Assembly (NCBI GenBank): GCA_005768755.1
Contig: VAFL01000019.1
Location: 1-57,005 of the forward strand
Source of the DNA: Paracoccus denitrificans
Lineage (GTDB): Bacteria; Pseudomonadota; Alphaproteobacteria; Rhodobacterales; Rhodobacteraceae
Direction of reading: 5' to 3'
DNA length: 57,005 bases
The position numbers and the translations under genes were made by a program. Positions 16,778 through 25,366 of this stretch are shown here, piece by piece. The notes under the pieces are model-generated. The model had not been told where the DNA came from. It saw nothing but the letters and a program-made list of their open reading frames with translations, and did not search any database. Each line of letters starts with the position of its first letter. Position 1 is the stretch's first letter.

Positions 16778-17638
16778 ATGTCATATGTCACCCCGAAAGA
16801 CTTCGCCACGAAGATGATCGATGCGGGCGAATCCAAGGTTTTCATGTCCACCCGCGACACGATCATCCGCGCCTACATGGCCGGCGCGATCCTTGCGCTT
16901 GCGGCGGCCTTTGCGGTCACCGTCACTGTCAATACCGGCGACCCGTTGATCGGCGCGCTGCTGTTCCCGGTCGGCTTCTGCATGCTGTATCTGATGGGTT
17001 TCGATCTGCTGACCGGGGTCTTTACCCTTGTGCCCCTGGCGCTGCTGGACAAGCGCCGGGGCGTCACCTTGAACGGCGTGCTGCGCAACTGGGGGCTGGT
17101 CTTCACCGGCAACTTCCTGGGCGCGATGACGGTGGCGCTGTTCATGGCCATCATCGTCACCTTCGGCTTTTCCGAGGCTCCGAACGAGGTCGGCCAGAAG
17201 ATCGGCCATATCGGCGAGGGGCGGACACTTGGCTACGCCGCCCACGGCGCGGCGGGGATGCTGACGCTGTTCGTGCGGGCGGTCATGTGCAACTGGATGG
17301 TCTCGACCGGGGTGATCGGCGCGATGATGTCGACATCCGTGTCCGGCAAGGTCATCGCCATGTGGATGCCGATCATGGTCTTTTTCTACATGGGGTTCGA
17401 ACATTCGATCGTGAACATGTTCCTGTTCCCCTCGGGCCTGATGCTGGGCGGTGAATTCACCATCGCGGACTATCTGATCTGGAACGAGATCCCGACCGTG
17501 CTGGGCAACCTTGTCGGCGGTCTGACCTTCGTGGGCGCGATGATCTATGCCACCCATTACAAGACCGGACCGGATCGCCGCGACATCACGGTCAAGACCT
17601 TTGCCGCGCCGGATGCCGCGACTGTTCCGGCTGAATAA
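16778..17638 (+). CDS. nasH: formate/nitrite transporter family channel (probable nitrite uptake)
   Basis: A 286-residue inner-membrane protein of the FNT family with six hydrophobic segments. It shows the family motifs FPVGFCMLYLMGFDLLTGVF, NWGLVFTGNFLGA and GFEHSIVNMFLFP. It starts 14 bp after nasG behind GAAGGAG and is followed by a strong terminator, so it closes the nitrite assimilation operon. Nitrite is the likely substrate because of the operon. Formate or hydrosulfide channels of the same family are less likely here. Confidence 0.88.
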   Translation: MSYVTPKDFATKMIDAGESKVFMSTRDTIIRAYMAGAILALAAAFAVTVTVNTGDPLIGALLFPVGFCMLYLMGFDLLTGVFTLVPLALLDKRRGVTLNGVLRNWGLVFTGNFLGAMTVALFMAIIVTFGFSEAPNEVGQKIGHIGEGRTLGYAAHGAAGMLTLFVRAVMCNWMVSTGVIGAMMSTSVSGKVIAMWMPIMVFFYMGFEHSIVNMFLFPSGLMLGGEFTIADYLIWNEIPTVLGNLVGGLTFVGAMIYATHYKTGPDRRDITVKTFAAPDAATVPAE

Positions 17639-17663
17639 CGCGGCCTGACTTGCACCACGGAAT

Positions 17664-17693
17664 TGCCCGGCACGCCACTCGGCCGGGCATTTT
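17664..17693 (+). terminator. terminator after nasH
   Basis: TGCCCGGC (17664-17671) pairs with GCCGGGCA (17682-17689) across a 10-nt loop and is followed by TTTT. Confidence 0.85.
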
Positions 17694-17767
17694 CCCGGGC
17701 GTATCGGGACTTTCACGAAAGACGGTTTCATGGCACAGCCCCACCTGGAACGTTTCAGGGGCCGGCA

Positions 17768-18424
17768 ATGCATAACGAAGTATTGGATACGATCAGCGCC
17801 TATATCTGGGCGCTTGATTACGGATCTGTCCTGGTCTTTGCGCTGACCGGCGCGCTTGTCGCCTCGCGCCAGCAGCTTGATATCATCGGCTTCATCTTCA
17901 TGGCATCGCTGACCGCCGTTGGTGGCGGCACGCTGCGCGATCTGGTGCTGGGGCGCGCGCCGGTCTTCTGGGTCGCCCAGCCCGAGCTGATCGTCATCGC
18001 CGCCGGTGCTGCCGTTCTGGTCTTCTGGACCGCCCATCTTCTGGAAAGCCGCTATCGCTGGCTGCTATGGCTGGACGCGATTGCGCTTGGCGTGGCGGTC
18101 CCGGCGGGCGTCGGCGTTGCCATGGCGGGCGAATTTGGCCCGGTCATCATCGTCATGGCCGGGGTCATTACTGGCACGATGGGCGGGCTGATGCGGGACG
18201 TGGTCGGCAACGAAGTGCCGCTGATCCTGAAAGGCAGCGAACTTTACCTGACCTGCGCCTTTGGCGGCGCGGTCATCGCGCTGATGCTGGATATGATGGG
18301 CCCGCCGCGCCCCGCCGCATTGATCGGTGGCGGGCTGGCAACCTTCCTGCTGCGCGCCGGCACGCTGATCTGGGGGTGGAGCTTGCCCGTCTACAAGCCC
18401 CGCCCGCCACGCGACGGCGTCTGA
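17768..18424 (+). CDS. TRIC/UPF0126 family membrane protein
   Basis: A 218-residue protein with about seven hydrophobic helices and two copies of the family's glycine-rich repeat (GGGTLRD near residue 57 and GGLMRDVVG near 138). That internal duplication is typical of bacterial homologues of trimeric intracellular cation channels. The start at 17768 follows CAGGGGCCGG. An in-frame ATG at 17663 lies on the nasH terminator and is unlikely. It is separate from the nas operon and faces sqdB with only a 6-bp gap. Ion selectivity is unknown. Confidence 0.82.
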   Translation: MHNEVLDTISAYIWALDYGSVLVFALTGALVASRQQLDIIGFIFMASLTAVGGGTLRDLVLGRAPVFWVAQPELIVIAAGAAVLVFWTAHLLESRYRWLLWLDAIALGVAVPAGVGVAMAGEFGPVIIVMAGVITGTMGGLMRDVVGNEVPLILKGSELYLTCAFGGAVIALMLDMMGPPRPAALIGGGLATFLLRAGTLIWGWSLPVYKPRPPRDGV

Positions 18425-18430
18425 CCGGCC

Positions 18431-19645
18431 CTATTTTGCGTCGTCCAAATGCGCTTCGGGGTCGTGATCGACCTTGGCCGCGATGTCCTTTGTCCATGCC
18501 GATACCGCCGGCACGCGGCTGCGGTCGATGCGATGGGCGAATTTCTTCGCGACCTCCATCACCTCGCCCAGAAGCCCGTCCTCCAGCGTGATCGGGTTCA
18601 GGCCAAGTGCCAGAAACTGGTCGTTCTTTACGATCAGGTCGTTTTCGTCGGCTTCCTTGCGCGGGTTGGGCAGGTTCATGACCTTCGCGCCGGTTAACCG
18701 CGCGACAAGCGCAGCCAGATCGCGCACGCGGTGGGTTTCGGTCATCTGATTGAATATCTTGACGCGCTCGCCCGCCGCAGGGGCATCCGACAGCGCCAGT
18801 TCGATACAGCGCACGCAGTCCTGAATGTGAATGAAGGCACGGGTCTGCCCGCCTGATCCATGCACGGTCAGCGGATAATCGATGGCTGCCTGAATAAGAA
18901 AGCGGTTCAGGACGGTGCCGTAATCGCCATCATAATCGAAACGGTTGATCAGTTGTTCATGCCGCCGGGTCTGATCGGTATGGGTCCCCCAGACGATGCC
19001 CTGATGCAGATCCGTGATGCGCAGCCCGTCATTCTGAGCATAGAACTGGAACATGATCTGATCGAGGGATTTGGTCATGTGATAGACCGAGCCCGGTCGC
19101 GTCGGATACAGCACCTGCTGGGATTTCTTGCCCGTGGGCGTATCGATCTCGATATCCAGATAGCCCTCGGGGATGGGTGCGCCGACCGAGGAATAGCCGT
19201 AGACGCCCATCGTCCCCAGATGGACCAGATGCGCGTCAATCCCGGTTTCAACCAAGGCGGCCAGCACGTTATGTGTCGCATTGGTGTTATTGTTGACCGT
19301 GTAGACCTTGTGGCGATCAGACTTCATCGAATAGGGCGCGGCGCGCTGTTCGGCGAAATGGATCACGGCGTCGGGCTTTACGTCGATGAACCATTGCTTC
19401 AGGCGCTCGAACTCGGCTGACAGGTCGAGCAGGTGGAACTGGATCGGGTTGCCGCTTTCCTGCTTCCAGATCCGGCAGCGTTCCTGGATGGAATCCATGG
19501 GCGTCAGCGACTGCACGCCCAGTTCAGCGTCGATCCAGCGACGCGAAAGATTGTCGATGATATGGACCTCGTGCCCGAGGCCGGACAGGTGAAGTGAGGT
19601 CGGCCAGCCGACAAATCCGTCGCCACCAAGAACCGCAATACGCAT
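18431..19645 (-). CDS. sqdB: UDP-sulfoquinovose synthase
   Basis: Converts UDP-glucose and sulfite to UDP-sulfoquinovose, the head-group donor of the sulfolipid SQDG. The 404-residue SDR-superfamily protein begins with the Rossmann motif VLGGDGFVGW and has the catalytic YHMTK (YxxxK). It also has SQD1-specific stretches such as HFAEQRAAPYSM and YTVNNNTNATHNVL. The long N-terminal insert (RRWIDAELGVQSLTPM) also fits SQD1. No other sulfolipid gene is adjacent, so the glycosyltransferase must be elsewhere. It is convergent with the TRIC-family gene. Confidence 0.92.
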   Translation of the reverse strand: MRIAVLGGDGFVGWPTSLHLSGLGHEVHIIDNLSRRWIDAELGVQSLTPMDSIQERCRIWKQESGNPIQFHLLDLSAEFERLKQWFIDVKPDAVIHFAEQRAAPYSMKSDRHKVYTVNNNTNATHNVLAALVETGIDAHLVHLGTMGVYGYSSVGAPIPEGYLDIEIDTPTGKKSQQVLYPTRPGSVYHMTKSLDQIMFQFYAQNDGLRITDLHQGIVWGTHTDQTRRHEQLINRFDYDGDYGTVLNRFLIQAAIDYPLTVHGSGGQTRAFIHIQDCVRCIELALSDAPAAGERVKIFNQMTETHRVRDLAALVARLTGAKVMNLPNPRKEADENDLIVKNDQFLALGLNPITLEDGLLGEVMEVAKKFAHRIDRSRVPAVSAWTKDIAAKVDHDPEAHLDDAK

Positions 19646-19785
19646 GAAGCTGCCTTTCCTTACCGCAACCGCCGGCCGTCCGGGCCGGGGCCGGTGCTGT
19701 CATTCGCACCGATGAGTAAACGGCACCTATCATTGCCGCAAGACAGATCTGTGACAGTCTGGTGGCAGGGCGGATTGGCGCCGGA

Positions 19786-20445
19786 TCAGTGACCTAGCAG
19801 CAAAACATGGACAAACCCGGGCCCATGCGCGCCGCGTACGAAATATCCTTCGATATCCGTCGTCCCGGAGGAGCCGGTGATCAGGACGGAATTGCGCGGG
19901 CGCATCGCGGCATAGGGCGCGTAATCGTCAAGAAACGGCAGAATTTTCCTTGCTTCGACAACGACCAGCCAATGACGCGGCAGCATGGCGTTCAGGATCG
20001 GCTGATCGGGTGCGGAATGGATCACCACCGATCCGGTTTCGGCAATGCCCCATCCCGCCACACTGATCGCAGCAGTCTCATCCGGGGCGCAGGGGCTGTG
20101 TGTCTCGATCCCGGCAACGTGCAGCCCTAGCAGGCGCGGATCCGCGCTGACGGCCAGCCGGTGCGGCAATTGGTGCTGATCCAGATAGGCGCGCGCGGCC
20201 TGCGGAACCGCGTCCCAACCCGTCACCAGATCCAGCGTCACGCCAAGCGCGGGATTTGCGCATTTGGCAATGAACGCCGAGACCGGATCAGGGTCCGCCA
20301 GCATCGGCCTTATCTCATCAAGATTGGCAAGCAGCGCGCCGGCATCGGCGCTGATTTCCTGGGCGCTGCGGCGCGGCAGGGTGCCGCCCTGCCCCTGTGT
20401 CAGCCCCTTCTGCACCGCCGCTAGAATGTCTTCGCGCGCACTCAT
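19786..20445 (-). CDS. lutC: LutC-type lactate utilisation protein
   Basis: A 219-residue LutC/YkgG-like protein, the small subunit of the LutABC iron-sulfur L-lactate oxidation complex. The C-terminal half has family features IAETGSVVIHSAPDQP and RNSVLITGSSGTTDIEG. The start MSAREDILAAV overlaps the lutB stop by 4 bp. The frame is open upstream inside lutB, but that sequence is not family-like. It is the last gene of the lut operon. Confidence 0.9.
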   Translation of the reverse strand: MSAREDILAAVQKGLTQGQGGTLPRRSAQEISADAGALLANLDEIRPMLADPDPVSAFIAKCANPALGVTLDLVTGWDAVPQAARAYLDQHQLPHRLAVSADPRLLGLHVAGIETHSPCAPDETAAISVAGWGIAETGSVVIHSAPDQPILNAMLPRHWLVVVEARKILPFLDDYAPYAAMRPRNSVLITGSSGTTDIEGYFVRGAHGPGFVHVLLLGH

Positions 20446-21863
20446 TCCGGGCCACCATTTCCATATTTGCGATGCTGAGACATGAAGCTTCTTGCCGCCG
20501 GTGCGGGCAGATCGCGGGTATCCGTCCAACCGCCAGCCAGGGGCATCCGCCTGATCCAGCCACCCCGCCCGAACAGACGCATCACCGGCAGCGCCAGCCG
20601 CGTGCCGAGGTGATAAAGCCAAGGCCTTCGCGCCGCGAAGCCCCAGACCCCCAGCCCCATCCGGATCGGGCCGACGACCTGCTGGCTGTCCCATGACCGG
20701 ACTCGCCACGCCTTCAACAGGGTCTTCAGCGGGATGCGGACCGGGCAGACCTCCTCGCACCGGCCATTCATCGTGCAGGCATGCGGCAGGTCACTGCTTT
20801 TCGCCAGCCCGTCCAGCACGGGCGTCAGCACCGCCCCCATCGGTCCGGGATATGTGCCGCCATAGGCATGCCCGCCAATCTGACGATAGACGACGCAATG
20901 GTTCATGCATGCCCCGCAGCGGATGCAGCGCAGCATCTGTCGGAATTCGTCGCCCACCATGCGGCTTCGCCCGTTATCGACCAGCACGATGTGCATTTCC
21001 TCGGGCCCGTCAGCATCGCCGGGCCGCTTGGGTCCGCAATGAAAGGTCGTGTATTGGGTGACCTCGCCGCCGGTTGCAGATCGCACCAGCAACCGCAGCA
21101 GCGCCATCGCGTGACCGGTCGAAGGGACAAGCTTTTCGATCCCGGCCGTGACGATATGGACGCGCGGCGGTGTCGTTGACAACTCGGCATTACCTTCGTT
21201 CGTGACCGTGCAGGTCGCGCCCGTATCCGCAATCAGGAAATTCGCGCCCGAGATACCCACATCGGCGGCCATGAACTTCTCGCGCAGGACCCTTCGGGCC
21301 GAGGCAACCATCGACGCCGGATCATCGGCATCGGGCGGTGGATGGTGATCCTTGAAGAACAGTTCGGCCACGTCTTCGCGGGTGCGGTGCATGGCAGGCC
21401 AGATGATATGGCTGGGTCGTTCATGGGCGAGCTGGATGATATGTTCAGCCAGATCCGTCTCGACCCGCTCGATCCCAGCATCTTCCAATGCATGCGGCAG
21501 GCCGATCTCCTCTCCCAGCATGGATTTGGCGCGGGTGACGAGTTTTGCGTCGGCGTCCTTGCAGATCCCGGTCACAATCGCTGCGGCCTCGGCAGCGTCA
21601 CGCGCCCAGTGGACCCGCGCACCGGCTTGGGTCGCGTTGCGTTCAAATTCGATAAGGTAGTGATCAAGATTGGCGATGACGTGATCCTTGATCGCCGCGC
21701 CGCGCGCCCTGGCTGCCTGGAACTCCGGAAAGGCACCGACTGCTGCCGCGCGCTTTGTTTCGGCGGTGCCCGTGGTGCGGTCTATGGCGGTCTTCAGGTT
21801 TGGATCCGCCAAAGCGTCATGGGCGCGTTTCTTGAAACTTTCGGCGGATTGTGGCGCACTCAT
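20442..21863 (-). CDS. lutB: LutB-type iron-sulfur lactate oxidation protein
   Basis: A 473-residue LutB/YkgF-like protein. It has the DUF162/LUD fold (GISGANFLIADTGATCTVTN) followed by two ferredoxin-like cysteine clusters, CIRCGACMNHC at about residues 311-321 and CTMNGRCEEVCP at about 360-371, suited to two [4Fe-4S] centres. It overlaps both neighbours by 4 bp, so the three proteins are translationally coupled. It acts in the cytoplasm on L-lactate in characterised systems. Confidence 0.93.
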   Translation of the reverse strand: MSAPQSAESFKKRAHDALADPNLKTAIDRTTGTAETKRAAAVGAFPEFQAARARGAAIKDHVIANLDHYLIEFERNATQAGARVHWARDAAEAAAIVTGICKDADAKLVTRAKSMLGEEIGLPHALEDAGIERVETDLAEHIIQLAHERPSHIIWPAMHRTREDVAELFFKDHHPPPDADDPASMVASARRVLREKFMAADVGISGANFLIADTGATCTVTNEGNAELSTTPPRVHIVTAGIEKLVPSTGHAMALLRLLVRSATGGEVTQYTTFHCGPKRPGDADGPEEMHIVLVDNGRSRMVGDEFRQMLRCIRCGACMNHCVVYRQIGGHAYGGTYPGPMGAVLTPVLDGLAKSSDLPHACTMNGRCEEVCPVRIPLKTLLKAWRVRSWDSQQVVGPIRMGLGVWGFAARRPWLYHLGTRLALPVMRLFGRGGWIRRMPLAGGWTDTRDLPAPAARSFMSQHRKYGNGGPE

Positions 21864-22618
21864 TTCGCATCTTCCCCGATTGCCGGCGCGTCAGCCATGC
21901 CTGCCAGCACCTCGGCGACATGGTAACAGCGGGTTGTTGCCCCTTCCCGGTGCAGGCGACCGGCCATGTTCATCAGACAACCAAGATCGCCCGCCAGCAG
22001 AAGATCGGCGCCCGTGGCTGCGATATTGGCCGTCTTCTCGCTGACGATGGCGGTCGATATCTCGGGATATTTCACGCAGAACGTGCCCCCGAAACCGCAG
22101 CAGACATTTGCACCCTCAAGCGGGCGCATCTCCAGCCCCTCGACGTCCTCCAGAAGCGCGCGCGGCTGCGTCTGGATCCCCAACTCGCGCAATCCCGAAC
22201 AGCTGTCATGATAGGTGGCCGTGCCCTCCAGCCGGACACCATCGGGTGACCAACCAATCACGTCGTGCAAAAAACCGACTATTTCAAATGACTTGGCTGC
22301 CAGATCTGTTGCACGCCTTCGCCAGTCTGCATCCGCAAACAGGCTGGGATAGGACCGGATCTGGCCGATGCAGGACCCCGATGGCCCGACCAGGTAATCA
22401 AATTCTTCAAACGCGGTGATGACCTGACGTGCCAGCAGCATCGCGCCATGCTTGTCGCCGCTGTTGCCGGCAGGCTGGCCGCAACAGGTCTGGGCGCGCG
22501 GCACCGTTACATCGCAACCGGCATCCTGCAGCAGCTTCAGCGTCGCCCATGCGACCTGCGGGCGCATGGCATCGACAAGGCACGTCACGAAAAGACCGAC
22601 TTTGGGCGGATTTCTCAT
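21860..22618 (-). CDS. lutA: LutA-type (Fe-S)-binding lactate oxidation protein
   Basis: A 252-residue protein with two CCG domains (TCCGQPAGN near residue 45 and VCCGFGGTFCVKYPEIS near 176), typical of LutA/YkgE and of heterodisulfide-reductase-type subunits. It is the first gene of lutABC. The start is 75 bp after purN. No lactate permease or LutR-type regulator is adjacent, so expression may come from its own promoter or from purMN readthrough. Confidence 0.92.
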   Translation of the reverse strand: MRNPPKVGLFVTCLVDAMRPQVAWATLKLLQDAGCDVTVPRAQTCCGQPAGNSGDKHGAMLLARQVITAFEEFDYLVGPSGSCIGQIRSYPSLFADADWRRRATDLAAKSFEIVGFLHDVIGWSPDGVRLEGTATYHDSCSGLRELGIQTQPRALLEDVEGLEMRPLEGANVCCGFGGTFCVKYPEISTAIVSEKTANIAATGADLLLAGDLGCLMNMAGRLHREGATTRCYHVAEVLAGMADAPAIGEDAK

Positions 22619-22693
22619 CTGGCTTCCCCCGGGCTCGACATGGGAAGCCTGCCGGAAAATGACGCGACGTTCAACGGCCCCTGATCGCCTGCC

Positions 22694-23281
22694 TCAAAGA
22701 TCGAGTCTGCGCCGGTCACCGTCCGCAAACCGGCGCAGCACGGCGGGATAAAGACGATGCTCCTGCACAAGCACGCGTGCGGCAAGCGAGTCAGGTGTGT
22801 CACCTGACCGCACCGGCACTTTTACCTGACCAAGGATCGGTCCCGCATCCAGATCGGCTGTCACTTCGTGAACCGTAGCACCAGCTTCGCTGTCGCCCGC
22901 CTCGATCGCACGGGCATGCGTGTGCAGTCCGGGATATTTCGGCAGCAGAGAGGGATGTATGTTCAGCATTCGCCCCTCGTAATGTCGCACGAAATCCGAA
23001 GTCAGGATGCGCATGAAACCGGCCAGCAGAATGATGTCGGGCCTGACCGCGTCCAGATGGCTGATCAGCTCGGCCTCGAAAGCCGCCCGGTCTTCGCCGT
23101 GGATACGGTGATCGACGGCGAAGACCGGCACGCCCATGGCCCTGGCCTTCGAAAGTCCACCGGCCGCCGGATCGTTCGAGCCGACCAGAACCGGGCGCGC
23201 GGGGTGATCGCCGGTCATGCTTTCGACCAGCTTCACCATGTTCGATCCCCCGCCCGAGATCAGGATGGCCGCGCGCTTCAC
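22694..23281 (-). CDS. purN: phosphoribosylglycinamide formyltransferase
   Basis: Third step of IMP synthesis, using 10-formyl-tetrahydrofolate. The 195-residue protein has the catalytic triad N107, H109 (NIHPSLLP) and D145 (TADLDAGPI) and the glycine-rich ILISGGGSN N-terminus. It begins with GTG, overlapping the purM stop (GTGA), so the two consecutive pathway enzymes are coupled. Confidence 0.95.
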   Translation of the reverse strand: MKRAAILISGGGSNMVKLVESMTGDHPARPVLVGSNDPAAGGLSKARAMGVPVFAVDHRIHGEDRAAFEAELISHLDAVRPDIILLAGFMRILTSDFVRHYEGRMLNIHPSLLPKYPGLHTHARAIEAGDSEAGATVHEVTADLDAGPILGQVKVPVRSGDTPDSLAARVLVQEHRLYPAVLRRFADGDRRRLDL

Positions 23282-24324
23282 GCCAGTTCGCCACGATAGC
23301 GGATACCCGCTCCTTCGGTGACTTCCCCCAGTCGGGACACGGTTTCACCCGCCTCGGTCAAAAGACGCGCCAGATCGTCGGCCTTTTCAGCAGCCACCAC
23401 AAGCACCATGCCGATGCCGCTGTTGAAGGTCTTCAGCATTTCCGGCGTGGTGATGCCACCGGCCCGGGCCAGCCATTTGAAGACCTGCGGCAGGGACCAA
23501 CTGGAAAGGTCGATATCCGCGCCCAGCCCATCAGGCAGGATGCGCGGCAGGTTCTCTGTCAGACCGCCGCCCGTGATATGGGCCAGCCCATGCACCCCGC
23601 CCGCACGGATCGCCGCAAGAACCGGCATGACATAAAGCCGCGTCGGGACCAGAAGCGCGCGGCCAAGTGGCCCATCTGCGAAAGGGGCCGCATCGGCCCA
23701 GTTCAGCCCCGATGCCTCGACCACCTTGCGCACCAGCGAATAACCGTTTGAATGCACGCCGTCTGAAGCGAGGCCCAGCAGCACATCACCCTTCGACACG
23801 CCCCGCGGCAGCTCGGCGCCGCGCTCGACCGCGCCGACGGCAAAGCCGGCCAGATCAAAATCGCCGTCATGATACATGCCGGGCATTTCTGCCGTTTCGC
23901 CGCCAATCAGCGCGCAACCAGAGCGGCGGCAACCTTCGGCTATGCCGTTGATGACGCGTGCCCCCTCGTCCACCGACAGCTTTCCGGTGGCAAAGTAATC
24001 CAGGAAAAACAGTGGTTCAGCACCCTGGCAGACCAGATCGTTGACACACATCGCGACCAGATCGATCCCCAGTCCGTCCAGTTCCCCCGTGTCGATGCCG
24101 ATGCGCAGCTTGGTACCCACGCCGTCGGTCGCGGCAACCAGCACAGGATCGCGATATCCCGCGGCCTTCACATCGAACAGGGCACCGAAACCGCCAAGAC
24201 CCGACATGACGCCGGGCCGCTTCGTCGCAGCTGCAGCCGGCTTGATCCGCTCAACCAGTTCATTGCCAGCATCGATGTCGACGCCCGCATCCGCATAGGA
24301 AAGACCGTTCTTGCCCTGGACCAT
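23278..24324 (-). CDS. purM: phosphoribosylformylglycinamidine cyclo-ligase
   Basis: Fifth step of purine synthesis (AIR synthetase). The 348-residue protein starts MVQGKNGLSYADAGVDIDAG and has DGVGTKLRIGID, LIGGETAEMPGMY and the GGGLTENLPRIL motif. Two near starts are possible. The second ATG (24324) has AAAGGG at proper spacing, while the one at 24330 is too close to it. The frame is open further upstream to 24483 without family similarity. It is the first gene of purMN. Confidence 0.94.
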   Translation of the reverse strand: MVQGKNGLSYADAGVDIDAGNELVERIKPAAAATKRPGVMSGLGGFGALFDVKAAGYRDPVLVAATDGVGTKLRIGIDTGELDGLGIDLVAMCVNDLVCQGAEPLFFLDYFATGKLSVDEGARVINGIAEGCRRSGCALIGGETAEMPGMYHDGDFDLAGFAVGAVERGAELPRGVSKGDVLLGLASDGVHSNGYSLVRKVVEASGLNWADAAPFADGPLGRALLVPTRLYVMPVLAAIRAGGVHGLAHITGGGLTENLPRILPDGLGADIDLSSWSLPQVFKWLARAGGITTPEMLKTFNSGIGMVLVVAAEKADDLARLLTEAGETVSRLGEVTEGAGIRYRGELA

Positions 24325-24603
24325 TGCCATCCCTTTCGTGACGTTGCCCCCCGATAACGCAGGGTCGTCGCGCAGGCAATCCGGCACTCTGGCAAATCTC
24401 TGATCGGTGCGCGATTGGCCTCCTGACAGTTGCCCCACATCGTCAGGATCGACTGGCCAGCAACGTTCAAGGGTCGACGACATGCCGCAGACATCGGCTG
24501 ACGAGTTCAGCGAATAAGGCCACGGCCAGATCTTCCGATGCCGATTCGGCGCGGCGGCGCTTGACCATCGGCTGGCTGGTGACTACTCACTCTGTTGTCG
24601 GAT

Positions 24604-24679
24604 GGGCCTGTAGCTCAACGGTTAGAGCAGGGCGCTCATAACGCCTTGGTTGGGGGTTCAAATCCCTCCGGGCCTACCA
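24604..24679 (+). tRNA. tRNA with CAU anticodon (tRNA-Ile2 favoured over elongator tRNA-Met)
   Basis: A 76-nt cloverleaf with encoded CCA. Acceptor GGGCCTG pairs with CGGGCCT (G1-U72 and one further GU pair). The D arm is GCTC/GAGC, the anticodon stem GGCG/CGCC has loop CTCATAA, and the T arm carries TTCAAAT. Anticodon CAT could be elongator Met or the lysidine-modified Ile2. The CTCATAA loop followed by CGCCTTGGT resembles known Ile2 genes (such as E. coli ileX). It is not the initiator, because it lacks the three-GC anticodon stem and the C1-A72 mismatch. Confidence 0.85.
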
Positions 24680-24808
24680 AACGACATTTTCATTGCTTTT
24701 GCGACATCTCTGATCCTGCATCGCCCTAACAAAACGGTTCGCAATTTGTACCCTGTCGACCAGCCGGCGTGTCAGCCGGATCGGCGTTCAAGGCGGATCA
24801 TGAATGAT

Positions 24809-25366
24809 TCAGTCCGGCACAACCGCGCGCCGCGTCGCGGCTGCGGCCAATGCCTCCCAAAGTGATCCCGCGGCCGAGCGGATTCCCAGAAAACTGATCC
24901 GGTCCGTCCGTCGGCGGATCACGAAAACAGACATGTGGTGCAATCCGGTCCGTGTCACCGAACCGGGCGCGAAGGCGCTGATATCGATATTCACCAGTTT
25001 CTCCAGCACCGCCAGCAGATCGATTTCCGGTCCCTCCAGATCGAACGCGACAAAGCCGTCTGTCTGCTCGGTCACGGCGCAACCCGGCGCGTCCTGCGCA
25101 AGCATGGCGGCGACATCACGACCCGCCTGATCTGGAAATTCCACCATCCATTGATCAGGCCCGATCCAGAATGCAGCAACTCCCTTACCCTCGACCCATT
25201 GCCCCGGCCCCGGCAGGTCCAGACCGGGGCGCACAGGAACATGGCCCTTGCCAATTGACAACGAAGCAAGGCCAAGTCGGGGATTTTCCGACAGGGTCAT
25301 CTTGCCAAATCGCACGCAACGCCCGCTGGCCGAGCCCAGGGCGCAAAGGGGCGAAAGATCAGTCAC
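24809..25366 (-). CDS. soxG: sarcosine oxidase gamma subunit
   Basis: A 185-residue gamma subunit of heterotetrameric sarcosine oxidase, with the segments GPDQWMVEF and FVAFDLEGPE typical of the family (a GcvT-like N-terminal fold). Start codon is GTG, overlapping the soxA stop by 8 bp. It is the last gene of soxBDAG. In solved heterotetramers gamma is structural and packs against alpha. Confidence 0.9.
   Translation of the reverse strand: MTDLSPLCALGSASGRCVRFGKMTLSENPRLGLASLSIGKGHVPVRPGLDLPGPGQWVEGKGVAAFWIGPDQWMVEFPDQAGRDVAAMLAQDAPGCAVTEQTDGFVAFDLEGPEIDLLAVLEKLVNIDISAFAPGSVTRTGLHHMSVFVIRRRTDRISFLGIRSAAGSLWEALAAAATRRAVVPD

Noticed and set aside
19646..19785. GC-rich inverted segments between sqdB and lutC as a terminator
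   Set aside because: Several overlapping GGCC-rich pairings are possible but none is followed by a T-run on the minus strand.
24331..24603. Possible gene or riboswitch between purM and the tRNA
   Set aside because: The open frames here are unsupported extensions of purM. I saw no PurR-type box, no convincing hairpin with a U-run and no purine aptamer pattern.
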